A DNA stretch of 64,000 nucleotides from Morinoia aosen (taxonomy: Eukaryota; Arthropoda; Malacostraca; Amphipoda; Talitridae). Where the stretch lies: NCBI GenBank assembly GCA_030386875.1, contig CM059575.1:15834293-15898292 (forward strand), in the 5' to 3' direction. Both the position numbers and the translations under genes were made by a program. Of the stretch, positions 11,945 through 22,435 are shown in pieces. A model generated the notes under the pieces. The model ran no database searches and had not been told where the DNA came from. It saw nothing but the letters and a program-made list of their open reading frames with translations. How positions within the stretch are numbered: the stretch's first letter is position 1; each line of letters starts with the position of its first letter.

Positions 11945-13120
11945 TTGTTAGCGATTGCTGTGAAAGGCAACTTCAAAGTTTAATACTTAATTACTTCCCG
12001 CTCCAAACACTACAGTTGCGGTAAGTAATTCATTCTTATAACTCGTTCAATAATTATTTCAGACGGAAAGTGCATAGAAGAAAAGTTGTTCATTTACACA
12101 TAATTCACTAGGTTTAGGCACCCAAAATTTAAAAATAAATTATTTTCAATTCCTCAACATTTACCGAGAATAATTTTATTTCTGTGCTTACGTTTGTGAA
12201 TAAAATACTTTAATTTCTGAGTATCAAGTGCACAAAAATAACAAATATGCCAACTATGCTATATATCTTACAGGCAGCTGCATCCACTAAAGATGAAATC
12301 CAGTAAAATGTAATAGTTATTTAGTGATAAATACAACTACCTATTTAAAAATTTTGGCTAGTTGTTAATGTTTATTCATAAAATTTGAAAGAAAAAGTTC
12401 ACAAGATGTTTTACGTTTAAAAGAATTGTAATTTGTAATAAAATATAAATTATTTTACTTGACAAACATATTTCAATCAAAGCTACTTGATATGCTTCCA
12501 CAAGAAAACATGTAGCTATGCTATTTCATTTTTCTTTGTGATGGTATAATTCATATTTGATACGTAAGAATAAAAGATGTTAAATGTCGACCTCATAATC
12601 ATAAATGCACAATTTTTAAATCCTTATTTTATTTTCAATACTAATCCCTGATATCAAAAGTTCCTAAGCTTGTATCTCAATGTAAGTGCGCACTAATAGA
12701 AGTGTTTTCAACAATGCATCGCCACTGGTATTACATTTTTTAAATTTATATTTATACGATTTATGAAACCTCAATTACCGCATCAAAGCGAAAGCCGTTT
12801 TATTGTTTCTCACAATTTTTTAATAATAAAATGGCTCAAATGAACCTTCCATCATAAAACAATTAGATAACTTTCAGATCAAACGGAATGAGAAGAAAAA
12901 GTGAACTGTTTTTACTATTGTTTGCAAAAATTTTGAAACTTTTTTCTATTTTGTGTGCTCCAATCCTAAAATTACACCCCACTCTACTGGAATATTTCCC
13001 ATAAATCGAGGCAAATTTAAGATTATGGGAAAAATAAATTAAAAAAAATCTTCATACTCTATATAAATATATATGTAACATTACCTTAAATTTTCAGAGA
13101 ATTATTTCACTCAACAATTT
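11945..13120. other. Very AT-rich intron DNA
   Basis: No gene, RNA or element boundary was recognised. It is AT-rich throughout. Confidence 0.5.
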
Positions 13121-13233
13121 TTTTACTACCCTGAGGCAAATTTTACTACTTTTTACTACTTTTTTTACTACTTTACAAATTTTACTACTTTTTACTACTT
13201 TTTACTACTTTACTACCTAGTAGACACCCTGTA
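13121..13233 (-). mobile_element. Terminal fragment of a hAT-like element
   Basis: On the minus strand it reads CAGGGTGTCTACTAGGTAG followed by repeats of AGTAGTAAAA. This resembles the layout of the 1820-3912 hAT element (CAGGGTGCGTAC terminus plus AGTAG-containing subterminal repeats). No matching left terminus is present, so it is a solitary end. Confidence 0.5.
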
Positions 13234-13748
13234 TTAGATTTCGATAAATAAAGACGTCTGAATTTAAAAAATCTAAGCAGGATTATCACCTCCGGCTGCC
13301 TCCTTCATTTCAATTTGTGAACCATATTTCCTCACCCAGTGCGTAGTGCATAATAAAGTGTAACATTTCCCAATGGGAACAGTGCAAGCCATTACTAACA
13401 TGCATTTCCTCTGGCAGCATACTGTTCACACACACTGCATATCTTCCTAAAAGTTTCAGTTGCATTCTCACCATTCTACAGAAAAAAGCGTAATGTGGTG
13501 ATAATGTTTGACTTGGCTGTCCCTTTTAAGCAGACCCAATAGCTGAATACGTCACGATGGAGGTTATCTGAAAATTATTTGATAGCTCACATTGAACACA
13601 CTTTAAGTGTGTAAAAATGAAAAACGGATAACCACGAGAGCATCTGAAATTTCTGAACAATAAACTGAACGGACTTATTGAACAACAGACATTAGCTCAT
13701 GATAAACTCAAAATCGAAATCACCAGTTCTGATGAGAGCAATACTCAC

Positions 13749-13862
13749 TGGCAAATAAGGGTGAGGAGTCACCAAGAGGCTCCCCCGTGTAGCCGTCCCA
13801 CAGTAGGACGTTGTCTCGCGTGAAGTTGACCAGATGTCGGCCGTCACTCGAATATCTCAAAC
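13749..13862 (-). CDS. ERCC8 (CSA) exon, WD blade 5 region
   Basis: This 114-bp exon has acceptor TTTGGCGACAG and donor A|GTGAGT. The translation contains GLRYSSDGRHLV, then NVLLWDGYTGEPL. It aligns with human ERCC8 GLCFTSDGLHLL and MRLWNSSNGEN, i.e. the blade following the LWDVRR blade. Phase is consistent with both neighbours: it completes a Gly codon with the preceding exon and leaves one A for the last exon. The intron to the next identified exon is about 7 kb and filled with element copies. Confidence 0.85.
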
Positions 13863-14360
13863 CTGTCGCCAAATAGCATAAATTAATTAGCTGAGTTCAC
13901 AAGCTGGTATTTCAGTCGGCTATTTATATCAAGATCACTTTTTCTAAGAACTGCTAGTATGAATTGAATAGACATGACTCAGTAGTCAGAAGATGGACAG
14001 AAAATAATTCACATGAAAGTAACCAATATTTGAAACTTTTCACCACGAAAAAAGTACCTCATAAATAAGGATAAGAATGACTCAGCATAATAGACACATT
14101 TGTCTCATGCCATTATTGTCAGGAACAAAAATTGTATCCTACAACTTGCAAGACAGTCAAGAACGGCTTCGAAGCCAATTTGAACATGGTGATTAAAGGT
14201 CACTTCCAGCGAGCGATGCTCTAAGTTAATGCTAGATAGTTTGAAGGCAATTTCTCGTATAAACGAATGACACAGTCCTGGCACCCGTCTTCACTCCACG
14301 ACAGTACGGGAGCACGAGCCCGCCAGCAGCTCTAGTGACGCAGCACAAGCGTAGTCTCAC

Positions 14361-14449
14361 CGCTAACCCCTCTCTTAGGCCAGAGGTTGTGAGGATAATG
14401 GTCCATCAGATTGAATAGATAGCTGCGGCTAGATCGCACGTCCCACATC
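14361..14449 (-). CDS. ERCC8 (CSA) exon, LWDVR motif
   Basis: This 89-bp exon has acceptor TTACTTTTCAG and donor G|GTGAGA. It encodes MWDVRSSRSYLFNLMDH, the counterpart of LWDVRRASGCLITLDQH in human ERCC8. WDVR closes one propeller blade; in the DWD family this tryptophan/arginine motif contacts DDB1. The phase is one base in and one base out, both matching the adjacent exons. The intron to the next identified exon is only about 500 bp, unlike the other, transposon-swollen introns. Confidence 0.85.
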
Positions 14450-14645
14450 CTGAAAAGTAACAAGACTTTCTTAGTAATTCCGTAAGAAATAAGCACGACA
14501 AACACGTTTTAGAGTAAATTTAGAACGGTTTGTAACTTAAACTTACAAAACTGATCACAATACGTCATATCGAACAAAACAAGCACAATTATACTACAGT
14601 TATATCCATAAATATATTTATTTGAAACTATCAGCAGAGAGATTA

Positions 14646-14762
14646 GATGTTAGCTCAAATCTTCCTAACCCCTACAAGAGCGTTAGTATGGAGTTAAGAT
14701 AACATGGAAACTTTGCACAAAGCGGAAACAGAAGTTGAGAAAGACGTTTACAAAACAGATTA
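14646..14762 (+). repeat. Dispersed ~330-bp repeat, partial copy
   Basis: The 5' half only, with TTAGCTCAAATCTTCCTAAC and CGGAAACAGAAGTTGAGAAA. It lies directly upstream of a fuller copy in the same orientation, so the two are arranged head to tail. Confidence 0.6.
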
Positions 14763-14771
14763 GATTATGTA

Positions 14772-15098
14772 TATGTTAGTTTAAGCCTCCCTAACCGATG
14801 AAAAAACTTTCCGATGACAGGAAGCAGGAAGGCACCATTTAGTATGGAGATAAAAGAATGCGGAATCTATGCAGAAGTGGCATATAAACAGTAACTCGAA
14901 AAAAAACTATATACATGAAACAAGATAAAAATTGAAAAAGTAGTAGGTGCTGAAAAACAGGACAGCAGTTAACTGAAAAAAGGTCATCCCTAACATAAAA
15001 AACATTTCAACAAACAGAAGGCCTACCTAATTCCCAGCTCGGGCCTTCACACATTTTCCCCCTGCGAACGCTGGTTTCCATAGATACAATAGTTGTCT
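14772..15098 (+). repeat. Dispersed ~330-bp repeat, copy C
   Basis: A well-preserved copy. TTAGTTTAAGCCTCCCTAAC begins it, CACCATTTAGTATGGAG and GCTGAAAAACAGGACAGCAG follow, and it ends near TTTCCATAGATACAATAG. Confidence 0.8.
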
Positions 15099-16739
15099 GT
15101 CGAGAAGCTGTCAAGAATAATCAATTTTTGCGAATTGAAAATTTAGGAAAAATTTGATCATGTGTAATAAATCTTGTGATTGTGTGTAACGAATTTTGTG
15201 CGCATTTATTGATTGCTTGAACTAAAATTGTGAGTTTATAAAACTGTGTTCAGGCGCATTACAACGGAACGAGTGGATCGCTCTAACATGTGTGTAGGCC
15301 TGAATGTTTACATTCAACATAGGTTTATGTGTCGTGTAAGCGAAGCGGGCACTCGAAGTGGGGGCAAATGTTTTGCTTTGTAATCAGACCTCGAGAGCGC
15401 GAACAAGAAGGGCAGTGTTGTTTGACCACAAAGGCAAAATTTGTTGACCATAGGCCAGCCTAGGGGTAGAGGGTAGAGGGTAGAGTCGTGGGAAAGCTTT
15501 CACGCCAACGGGTTTGACTTCAAGATCAACTCGTAAAAATATGGGCGGGAAAACTCGTGTTCTGCTCACAGCGAATAGGATGCGTACAACCTCGAGAGCA
15601 GCCAATAGGACAGAGCAGGCGAATGTTTGGAGGTGCAAGAGTAGTACCATTGGTCATGATTGGAAAGAGGGCAGCCCCAAAAGAACACTTGGGTCAGGAC
15701 GCAAAACAAGAGCCAGTGAGTGTTTGCGAGCATTTCGATAAGGTTCGTCGTGGCTAGGCATTATTATACCTAAAATTTTATACTCTGCATCGTGAATAGG
15801 TGTTGAATTAAATGTTATACTCTGGAAAATAAGTGAGAAGCAAAACCTTTTAAGACATTTTTTTTCTTGAATCAACAAATTAAAAGTTTACATTTTTTTT
15901 TGCTTTTGCAGAGGGAAGAAGATCCCGTACTGTGGAGGTCGTTTCGTTTGAAAGAAAATTTTTAGTAAACGTCGTCAGGGCGGGTAAGGCTCGTTCTTTT
16001 GTTACGATAGATACCGCTGGAAACGATAGGTTCATATAACGTAAAAGAGAATTGGAGCAGTTGAATTAAATGTGGAATATGTGCATATATATGTATGAGA
16101 AAATTGTAGAACCAAAGTAATTGTCAAAATTTTGTTGCTCCACAGGAGGGCGGTTTTCTCCTATTGATTGCAAGCACGACTTCTTCATAAAACGTCCAAA
16201 GACAGTATATGCACCGTGTAAGAAACAGGGATTGAACTGAAGCTGCTCTTGGTTGAAAGAACTAGTGAACCGAGGTCAAATAGCCATCCATTGTGCCGTT
16301 GGAATGCGCCAACCCGATAGTCAGGCCTTATTTCATTATATGTGTTCCGTGTGTAATTCACGTGAAGAAATTGACCGGTCAATTAGGCAGAGTAGTATGT
16401 GTTAGTATGTGTCACTTACAGTTCAGTAATTTACGGCTAATGCTTTGTACCAGGGTATTCCATTATAAAGTTTCTTTAGCATTTAATGGAGTTTAAAAAC
16501 CCCGTTAACGCTAGCAACACAGCTCACCGAGGCAAAATAGCGCACAGAAACGCGCTAATGTAAGTCGAGTCAACCATCATCGGTGAGTAACGCCTTGTTT
16601 TTAGGATATGTACTGTAATGTCAATTATTGTCCATGAAGCTTTGTGTTGTATATGTATCCCCTGGAGGTGGGCCAATTCCTCAATTCCGAGAGCCTGATC
16701 TTCTTACTAATGTAAATTAGTAAGGAGGCGGGTCCTTTT
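15099..16739. other. No recognisable gene
   Basis: Intronic stretch of mixed composition. A short (GTAGAGG) microsatellite lies near 15466-15484. The open stretches at 15384-15757 and 16185-16496 overlap on both strands with no recognisable domain, so I do not call them genes. Confidence 0.45.
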
Positions 16740-16964
16740 CTCGTGACATATCCCCCTGAGGGACGTTTATGAAACAAGATAAAGTTAAAGAAGAAGGTAG
16801 TAGGTGATGAAAAACAGAACAGCAGCAAATCAAAAACAAGGTGCGTAACAAAACAAAAAACACATTCTATTTTAACCAAAGGAAGGCCTACCTAACCTTT
16901 AGCTCGGGATCTCACTTATTCCCTTCGGAGCGCTAATTCCCAGAGAAACATATTGTATGCCCCC
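16740..16964 (+). repeat. Dispersed ~330-bp repeat, copy D (split)
   Basis: The 3' two thirds of the repeat: AAACAAGATAAAGTTAAAG, TGAAAAACAGAACAGCAG, GGCCTACCTAACCTTTAGC and GCGCTAATTCCC. Its 3' end is interrupted at TATGCCCC by the MITE at 16965-17231, after which CCTGAGTATG resumes. Confidence 0.7.
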
Positions 16965-17231
16965 CACGGTAGAGGAAACAAGGTCGAGTCACTTTTATGG
17001 GGGAAAATACACCTCTTGCTCGGCAAGCCAACGGAACGGCTTTATTTCAAACAAAATTTATGACGTCACCATTGCAACATGTAGTTAGGCCAATATTGGT
17101 GCCAGATTCGGGACTAGCAGTGTTTCAGATGCAATATAAGCGCTGCTATTAGTTCATTATCATGACGTCAGCATTGCCACACGGTGGACGAAAAAAGACT
17201 GATTAGACCCTACCATGTTTCTTCTACCGTG
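16965..17231. mobile_element. 267-bp MITE inserted in repeat copy D
   Basis: CACGGTAGAGGAAACAAGGT at the left is matched by the inverse of TGTTTCTTCTACCGTG at the right. ATGCCCC occurs immediately on both sides (left flank ATGCCCCC, right flank ATGCCCCT), consistent with an 8-bp target duplication that has one difference. The interior has no ORF and contains two TGACGTCA-like sites. Confidence 0.7.
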
Positions 17232-17326
17232 ATGCCCCTGAGTATGAACTACCAGTATGAAAATAAAAGGTGCAACCAAGGTTTCAACCAGATTACTGAT
17301 CATTTGAAAGTATGGATTGATTAAGA

Positions 17327-17684
17327 TTATAAGTTAGTTTAAGCCTCCCTTCGCAAGTCACAACAAAAATGTTCCCGAACGAGGAAGGAATTTAGAAAGG
17401 AATTAAAGGAACAGGGATCTAGGCACAAGGTTTTGTATCCTCGTACCCAGGTACAAAAGCAGCCGAATTAAAAGACGTTGATGAAACAACATGATACAAA
17501 AATTGAAGAAAGTAATAAGTACTGAAAAAACAGTACTGAAAAGAGAGTACTGAACCGAAAAAGATCGTCAGTTACAAACAGAATACTTATTCTATTTCAA
17601 TAAAAGAAAGGCCTACCAAACCTTCAGCTCAGACCTTTAACATATATACTCATTATCATAATTCTTGTATTCCCAGAGGAGAAT
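17327..17684 (+). repeat. Dispersed ~330-bp repeat, copy E
   Basis: A more diverged copy, beginning AAGTTAGTTTAAGCCTCCCT and ending CTTGTATTCCCAGAGGAG. Its end lies about 45 bp from the ERCC8 donor site at 17727, in the intron. Confidence 0.65.
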
Positions 17685-17727
17685 TTAAGAGTCTAAAAAT
17701 GAACATTAAGATCAATTGTTGCCTCAC

Positions 17728-18280
17728 ACAACAGCCCCATCAGTATAGCCAGCAGCAAGAGCAGAAGGCATGGTGGGATGGAAGCTCACACACGAGACGC
17801 CGTCGTAATAATCGGCACCAAAAATATTCCCTGACGCTGGTGCACGCGAGACTTGTCTTCTTTGAACCTCTATAGACCACGAGTTACTAGAGCCATTATT
17901 CAAAGATTGATTGTAGTGCTCAAGTAAACTTGAATTTTCTCTCGACTGATTCCTTAAATTAGGACGACTAGGTGAGTCCCTGATACTTGAATTTGGCATC
18001 GGCATAGATAACGAGGATCTTGACGATGTTGATATGTCCACAGTCGAATTTAATGGAGATTTTTGAGGCATGGACGGATACGAGTGACGCTTCTTGTTTT
18101 CACGATCAAAACTTGGAACGTGGGAGCGCTTCAAAGAACGAGTGGTGTCCGCACTCGCAGATGTCACCAACGGCCGGGCAGAGCGATGGCAGCAATTCCG
18201 TACTCGGTCCAAACCTTGTTTGGGCCGACGGAACTTCTGCCCGGTGTAGCCAGTGCGCAAGTCGATGAGACGGATCTCAT
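17728..18280 (-). CDS. ERCC8 (CSA) exon with large in-propeller insertion
   Basis: This 553-bp exon has acceptor TTTCTTGTGTCATCAG and donor GT|GTGAGG. It opens with EIRLIDLRTGYTG, matching human VQLCDLKSGSCS, and closes with GVSCVSFHP and AGYTDGAVV, matching AVSWSPRYD and ATASADSRV. Between them the human protein has about ten residues, whereas here there are about 145. The extra segment is rich in Ser, Asn, Arg and Pro, without hydrophobic periodicity, so a disordered loop between blades is likely. Both exon phases agree with neighbours (A|AT gives Asn, GT|G gives Val) and the whole exon is open. Alternatively the extra block could be an intron of length divisible by three that is normally spliced. 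A Harbinger element ends 18 nt before the acceptor. Confidence 0.82.
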
Positions 18281-18819
18281 CTGATGACACAAGAAAATGG
18301 CTGGAATGTATATAAACAGAATATTCTATTTTTCTTCCAAAAATAGGAAAAAGCAAATCCTTAGTAAAAAATAGAATATTCATTAAATGTGGTATGCATA
18401 ACAATTTGCTATTTGCTTCGTGATAAAAGAGAGCAAAGTAGAATATTCTTCGGGAAAAAGAGAGCATCATAAGCACTAGCTTATATTCGTAGGAACATAA
18501 AGATCTATAACTGAACACACCTTTTTTTCATTAAAGTACTCTGTATGTTTCAGGTGTCTAAATGCAATACTTCATTATAATTACTTCATTCTAATTTCAT
18601 GCCAGCGCTTGCATTTCAATAATATTAAATAGCTTCCTTTAGTCATGTTTTGTATAAATATTAATCAGTAATGATAATTTATACATAAATATATATTCAT
18701 AATAGAACTTTATTGAAAATTTCAAGGCTAAAAAAAAGTCGTGTGTAATTCTAATAATTATATTATTGTTTTCATAACAATATAATAATTAACAATGCAT
18801 TCATGTATTATTACCCACA

Positions 18820-19401
18820 TTAGTTATTAAGATTTTGTAGAATATCAGCGATCTGTTGTCGTTTTATTTGACAAAGTTGTCGTTGCACAGCATCTGTTTC
18901 CACACGATGTTCTTTAATTTCTTCATTGCCAATAGGCTCAAGATTTCTTTCTTCTGGCAGGTTATCTTGTAAATACTTTGAAATGTTGTGTAAAACCACA
19001 CATGCTACAATAATTTTTGGAACTTGTTTTGTTGCAACACGAACAACACCTGCCAGCATAGGAAAACGTTTCTTAAGTTGCCCAAAACATCGCTCAATAA
19101 TTACTCGTTCTTTAGTGAAAACTTGGTTGAAATGTTGCTGCGCAGGAGTTTCAGGGTTTCTGAAGGGTACCATAAGCCAAGGTTTTATAGTATATCCACT
19201 GTCACCTAATAACAGAAAGTCACCTACTGTTGACTGCATGATATGTGGAATGTCCGAACATCGTAGTATCCTCGAATCATGAACACTGCCAGCCCAACTA
19301 GTGCAAACATTTGTAAAACACTCTTTAGAGTCATAATTGGCCTGCACATCAATTGAATGCACTCCCTTTCTGCTAACAAATTCGTCAGGGTGGAAGCGAC
19401 G
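18820..19401 (-). pseudogene. Harbinger transposase, C-terminal part
   Basis: The downstream portion of the transposase cut by the Gypsy insertion. It shows the HARBI1-family blocks FVSRKGVHSIDVQANYD, WAGSVHDSRIL, LLGDSGYTIKPWLMVPFRNP and ERVIIERCFGQLKKRFP. The Asp in LLGDSGY and the Glu in IERCFG fit the second and third residues of the DDE triad. The ORF ends at TAA near 18820. An apparent N-terminal extension of this ORF above 19405 is LTR sequence read through by chance and not part of the protein. Confidence 0.85.
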
Positions 19402-19405
19402 CACA

Positions 19406-19627
19406 TATGCCGTTACAAGTGCGTACTCTCTCTGTGCATCTGTACGTACGTATTCAGGTCGACGCCCTGTACGGATACCACCGCAGTGCGCATGCTGACC
19501 TAAGCAATTATTGGTTATATAAGGTAGTGCGGAGCCCCCTTGGGGCGCATTTGGTGTTCCTGTCTCTACGTCAAGTACACGCTGAAACTCTACTCGTCTA
19601 CTTACTACCCACCCTGAGAACGGCATA
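19406..19627 (+). repeat. Gypsy 1 5' LTR
   Basis: 222 bp, bounded by a 9-bp inverted repeat (TATGCCGTT / AACGGCATA). It contains GGTTATATAAGG, a plausible TATA-type element, at about 19513-19524. By eye it is identical to the copy at 29494-29715. Confidence 0.92.
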
Positions 19628-19628
19628 C

Positions 19629-19646
19629 TGGTGGCAGTGAGTACGT
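19629..19646 (+). other. Gypsy 1 primer-binding site
   Basis: TGGTGGCAGTGAGTACGT begins one base after the 5' LTR. The TGG start is complementary to the CCA end of a tRNA. I could not assign the tRNA with confidence. Confidence 0.65.
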
Positions 19647-19855
19647 ACCCACGACGTGAAATTTTACTTGGTACTTGTGCTGTGATTTGGATGCAGCGAC
19701 TACGGTGATTGACGATATCGGAAATTTCCGCCTGGTTTATCGACGGCGATTTTGAAGATCGCTTGTCTACGGAGGTTAGTGAAAGTTCTCCGTGTGGTGG
19801 TCTACGCTTCGCTTCGTGTGACGTGATTATTTTTGGTAAACTCGACGACTCTGCT

Positions 19856-20080
19856 ATGGAGAATACTGCGGCAACGGGAAGAGAAATTGAAGAAGCACCG
19901 CAAGTATATAATAACGTATTTAGATTCGTGGTAAAACGTATCCCTGAAGAAACTCTGCTGAATTCTTATAATTTGGATTTGCATATACCCTTAGGAGTGC
20001 CCTACAAAGCGCGTGTCGACCTGGAGCAGGAAGGAGACCACTGCGTTATGAAATTGTGCGTAAATTTCCATCGGAAATAG
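19856..20080 (+). CDS. Small ORF in the Gypsy 1 leader
   Basis: A 74-codon ORF from ATG (MENTAATGREIEE...) to TAG, upstream of gag in the long leader. The frame is open further upstream without an ATG. The sequence (VFRFVVKRIPEETLLNSYNL) is of normal protein composition, but I recognise no family. It could be an upstream ORF regulating gag, a small accessory protein, or chance. Confidence 0.35.
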   Translation: MENTAATGREIEEAPQVYNNVFRFVVKRIPEETLLNSYNLDLHIPLGVPYKARVDLEQEGDHCVMKLCVNFHRK

Positions 20081-20289
20081 TGACGTGGTCGTTTGACAGT
20101 TGTATGCATAAGTAGCTGAGTTCAGAACAATTCTACGAACTGTTGCAGTGTCTGTTTCTAAGAGAACAATTGTGTACTGTGTATGTGATAGGAAATTACA
20201 TACCGAACAGTGCTGTTTCAAATTTCTACAGAAGCTGGGTCAAATTAATTAATACGTATACATAAAAATTGGGCTGTGCGATTACGCGC

Positions 20290-20992
20290 AGTGTGGAACC
20301 GTGACCCTGCGTAAGCACTACGAGTACGTGCTACGTACAACCGTCGCTCCTCCGCTGTCTGCCAGCGCTGGGTGTATGACCTTGGCATCCGGCAGTCCCG
20401 ACGTCTGCCGTGCCTGTGCCTGTGCTACGCAGACGACCTTGAGACAGGCTGCGCAGCACCTGCTGCTGCTGTTACAGGGCAGTCTACCAGATCGACCTTG
20501 GCGACAGCTGTGACGCCTCCCTGCCTGCAGAAGCTGCACTGCCGTAGCTGCGTTGCTGATTCCCAGTTGAGTGTTCTGTAACTATAATGTTATTGTTTGG
20601 GATTGTTAGATAATTTTCCGTGACTTCGTCAGTTTTTATTTTGTTGCTTTTTGTTGTTTCAAACATTGTTGGGATCGATACCATTGAATTCGTGTAACGA
20701 GTTCCTTGTTAGTAATTGGTTTCGGTTCGGTTTGCAAGTCGCAAGAAAAAATTTTTGGATTTAAATTTTCAGTGATTTTTAATGGAGATTTCACCGTGTG
20801 CTATATCCATTTTAGTAACGTGAGTTTTTAGCGTTCTGTTATGTGATTATTTTTTTTGCGAGGTAAAATTTTTAGGGTTCTGCAGTGTTATTTCTTTGTG
20901 GCGTAGGAATCTTGCGTTGGACTGTGGGATTTTTCAATTGCAATTAAATTTTTTTAGCATTGTGAGAAAAACTTGTTTTCTTGTTGCGATAA
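20290..20992 (+). other. Gypsy 1 leader, GC-rich block then AT-rich
   Basis: About 20290-20575 is strikingly GC-rich (CTGCTGCTG runs, many CpG) compared with its surroundings. It is followed by AT-rich DNA up to the gag ATG. A packaging signal or other structured leader function is conceivable, but nothing specific is visible. Confidence 0.35.
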
Positions 20993-22435
20993 ATGATGGG
21001 AGATTCTGATTCAGAACCTGAATTTATCCGTTCGACGGGTACAACTACTAGTAGCGGAAGAGTTTCTGTTCCAGCATTTAGTGGTACGTTACCTGGTACG
21101 TGCGCACATACTCCAACAAGTGTGTTTATGTCTGGACCACAGACCACGACGGTAATCACGACCACTGTTAGTACACAGACTGTGTCGTTCAGTACGCCAA
21201 GTGTGACTACAATGACGTCCTCTAGTGGACCGATGACGGGTGGTAGTGTAACAACAACTTTACAAAGGGGCAGTACTATACTGTCCAGTGCAGAGCTTCC
21301 CTTGTTCCGAGGGAGACCTCGTCTCAGTGACCCAATTTTTTGTGAAACAAAGAGTTTTCGGACGCATGTCGCAAACTTAAAATCTTACATGTGCTTGTTG
21401 CCCGACGTCACTTCCGATGACGCCAAAAAAGAGTTAGTTGTGCGAAGTGCGCACAAGAGTGTCGGCGACTTTAACGGTGTCGTCACTAAATTAGTAGGCC
21501 CTGCTATCAATTATTCTTTCGATCAAGTTATAGAGATTCTCGATGATATCTATGTAGCGAAAGGTGAAAGGTCTGTACACGCTTTAGCTTGTGATCTAAA
21601 TCAGCTACGGCTGTTACGAAACGAAGGATTGTCTGCTCAATTGGTTACGGCTATGTCGAAAATTAGAAATTTGAGTGATCATATTCTAAATAGCCCAGAG
21701 GTAGCACTGAGTAGACATCCATTTGTGATTGCTAGTACAAACGTAAACGATTTAAAAAGGTTCTCTGGTGATTTAGTAGTTTTCAGCCTTGCTACGGCTA
21801 TTCTTGCTCCATTATTGGAAGAAAATTTTGCAAAAAAAAAATTTTCGCGCCCATTTACATCATCGGAAGAGCTCTTAGCTCGGCTTGTCTCCGCTGTGAG
21901 AAATAATCCTGAGGGCAGAGAAATAATTGCGCGCAAAAACAATACCCAGTCCACGTATCAAACCAGAGAGACTTACCTTGCGGTTGTACCTGAAGAGAGT
22001 GAGTGGGACGAGAAACACTCGTTTCCCGAAGTTTACTATGCATCTCAAAACAACAACCGACGTTTTCATGGTCGGAGACCATTTTTTAGAAGCAATTGGA
22101 GACCCGCTAGATTTCAACGGGGGAGACAACATGCATATTTTGGTGATCGACCTTTAGGTTCTTTGGAGTGCCACGAGGCTCAGGTAGTTAACCCACAACA
22201 GACTAGTAAAGATAAATCTAAATCGTTTTGTTCACTGTGCAATACCGCAGGTCATGTTCAAAGTATGTGCACGACTAAAAGAGGCCAAAGCAAATCAAAT
22301 TTCCGCGGTCATGCTTGCTACACTTGTGGCAAGACGGGCCATTTTGCACGTGAATGTCATTCGCGTGGTCGTAGTAGAGGACGAGGTGAAGCGTACTACG
22401 CTGCATCTTGCGAGGGTGAAGATTTTTTAGAGTAG
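20993..22435 (+). CDS. Gypsy 1 gag
   Basis: 480 codons starting ATGATG. The N-terminus is Thr/Ser-rich. The middle (residues about 100-300) has the helical character of retrotransposon capsids. A basic Arg-rich region (FHGRRPFFRSNWRPARFQRG) precedes two zinc knuckles, CSLCNTAGHVQSMC and CYTCGKTGHFARECH, both of CX2CX4HX4C type and expected to bind RNA. It ends GEDFLE-stop. A canonical -1 slippery heptamer lies just before the stop, linking it to pol. Confidence 0.9.
   Translation: MMGDSDSEPEFIRSTGTTTSSGRVSVPAFSGTLPGTCAHTPTSVFMSGPQTTTVITTTVSTQTVSFSTPSVTTMTSSSGPMTGGSVTTTLQRGSTILSSAELPLFRGRPRLSDPIFCETKSFRTHVANLKSYMCLLPDVTSDDAKKELVVRSAHKSVGDFNGVVTKLVGPAINYSFDQVIEILDDIYVAKGERSVHALACDLNQLRLLRNEGLSAQLVTAMSKIRNLSDHILNSPEVALSRHPFVIASTNVNDLKRFSGDLVVFSLATAILAPLLEENFAKKKFSRPFTSSEELLARLVSAVRNNPEGREIIARKNNTQSTYQTRETYLAVVPEESEWDEKHSFPEVYYASQNNNRRFHGRRPFFRSNWRPARFQRGRQHAYFGDRPLGSLECHEAQVVNPQQTSKDKSKSFCSLCNTAGHVQSMCTTKRGQSKSNFRGHACYTCGKTGHFARECHSRGRSRGRGEAYYAASCEGEDFLE
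22423..22429 (+). promoter_or_regulatory. -1 ribosomal frameshift heptamer T TTT TTA
   Basis: In the gag frame the end reads GAT TTT TTA GAG TAG, which places T-TTT-TTA six bases before the stop in the exact X-XXY-YYZ register. The -1 frame stays open from before the gag stop to 22779. The downstream stimulatory structure was not assessed. Confidence 0.65.

Noticed and set aside
19402..19626. N-terminal extension of the 268-codon Harbinger ORF
   Set aside because: This stretch is the 5' LTR of Gypsy 1 read on the opposite strand; it is not transposase.
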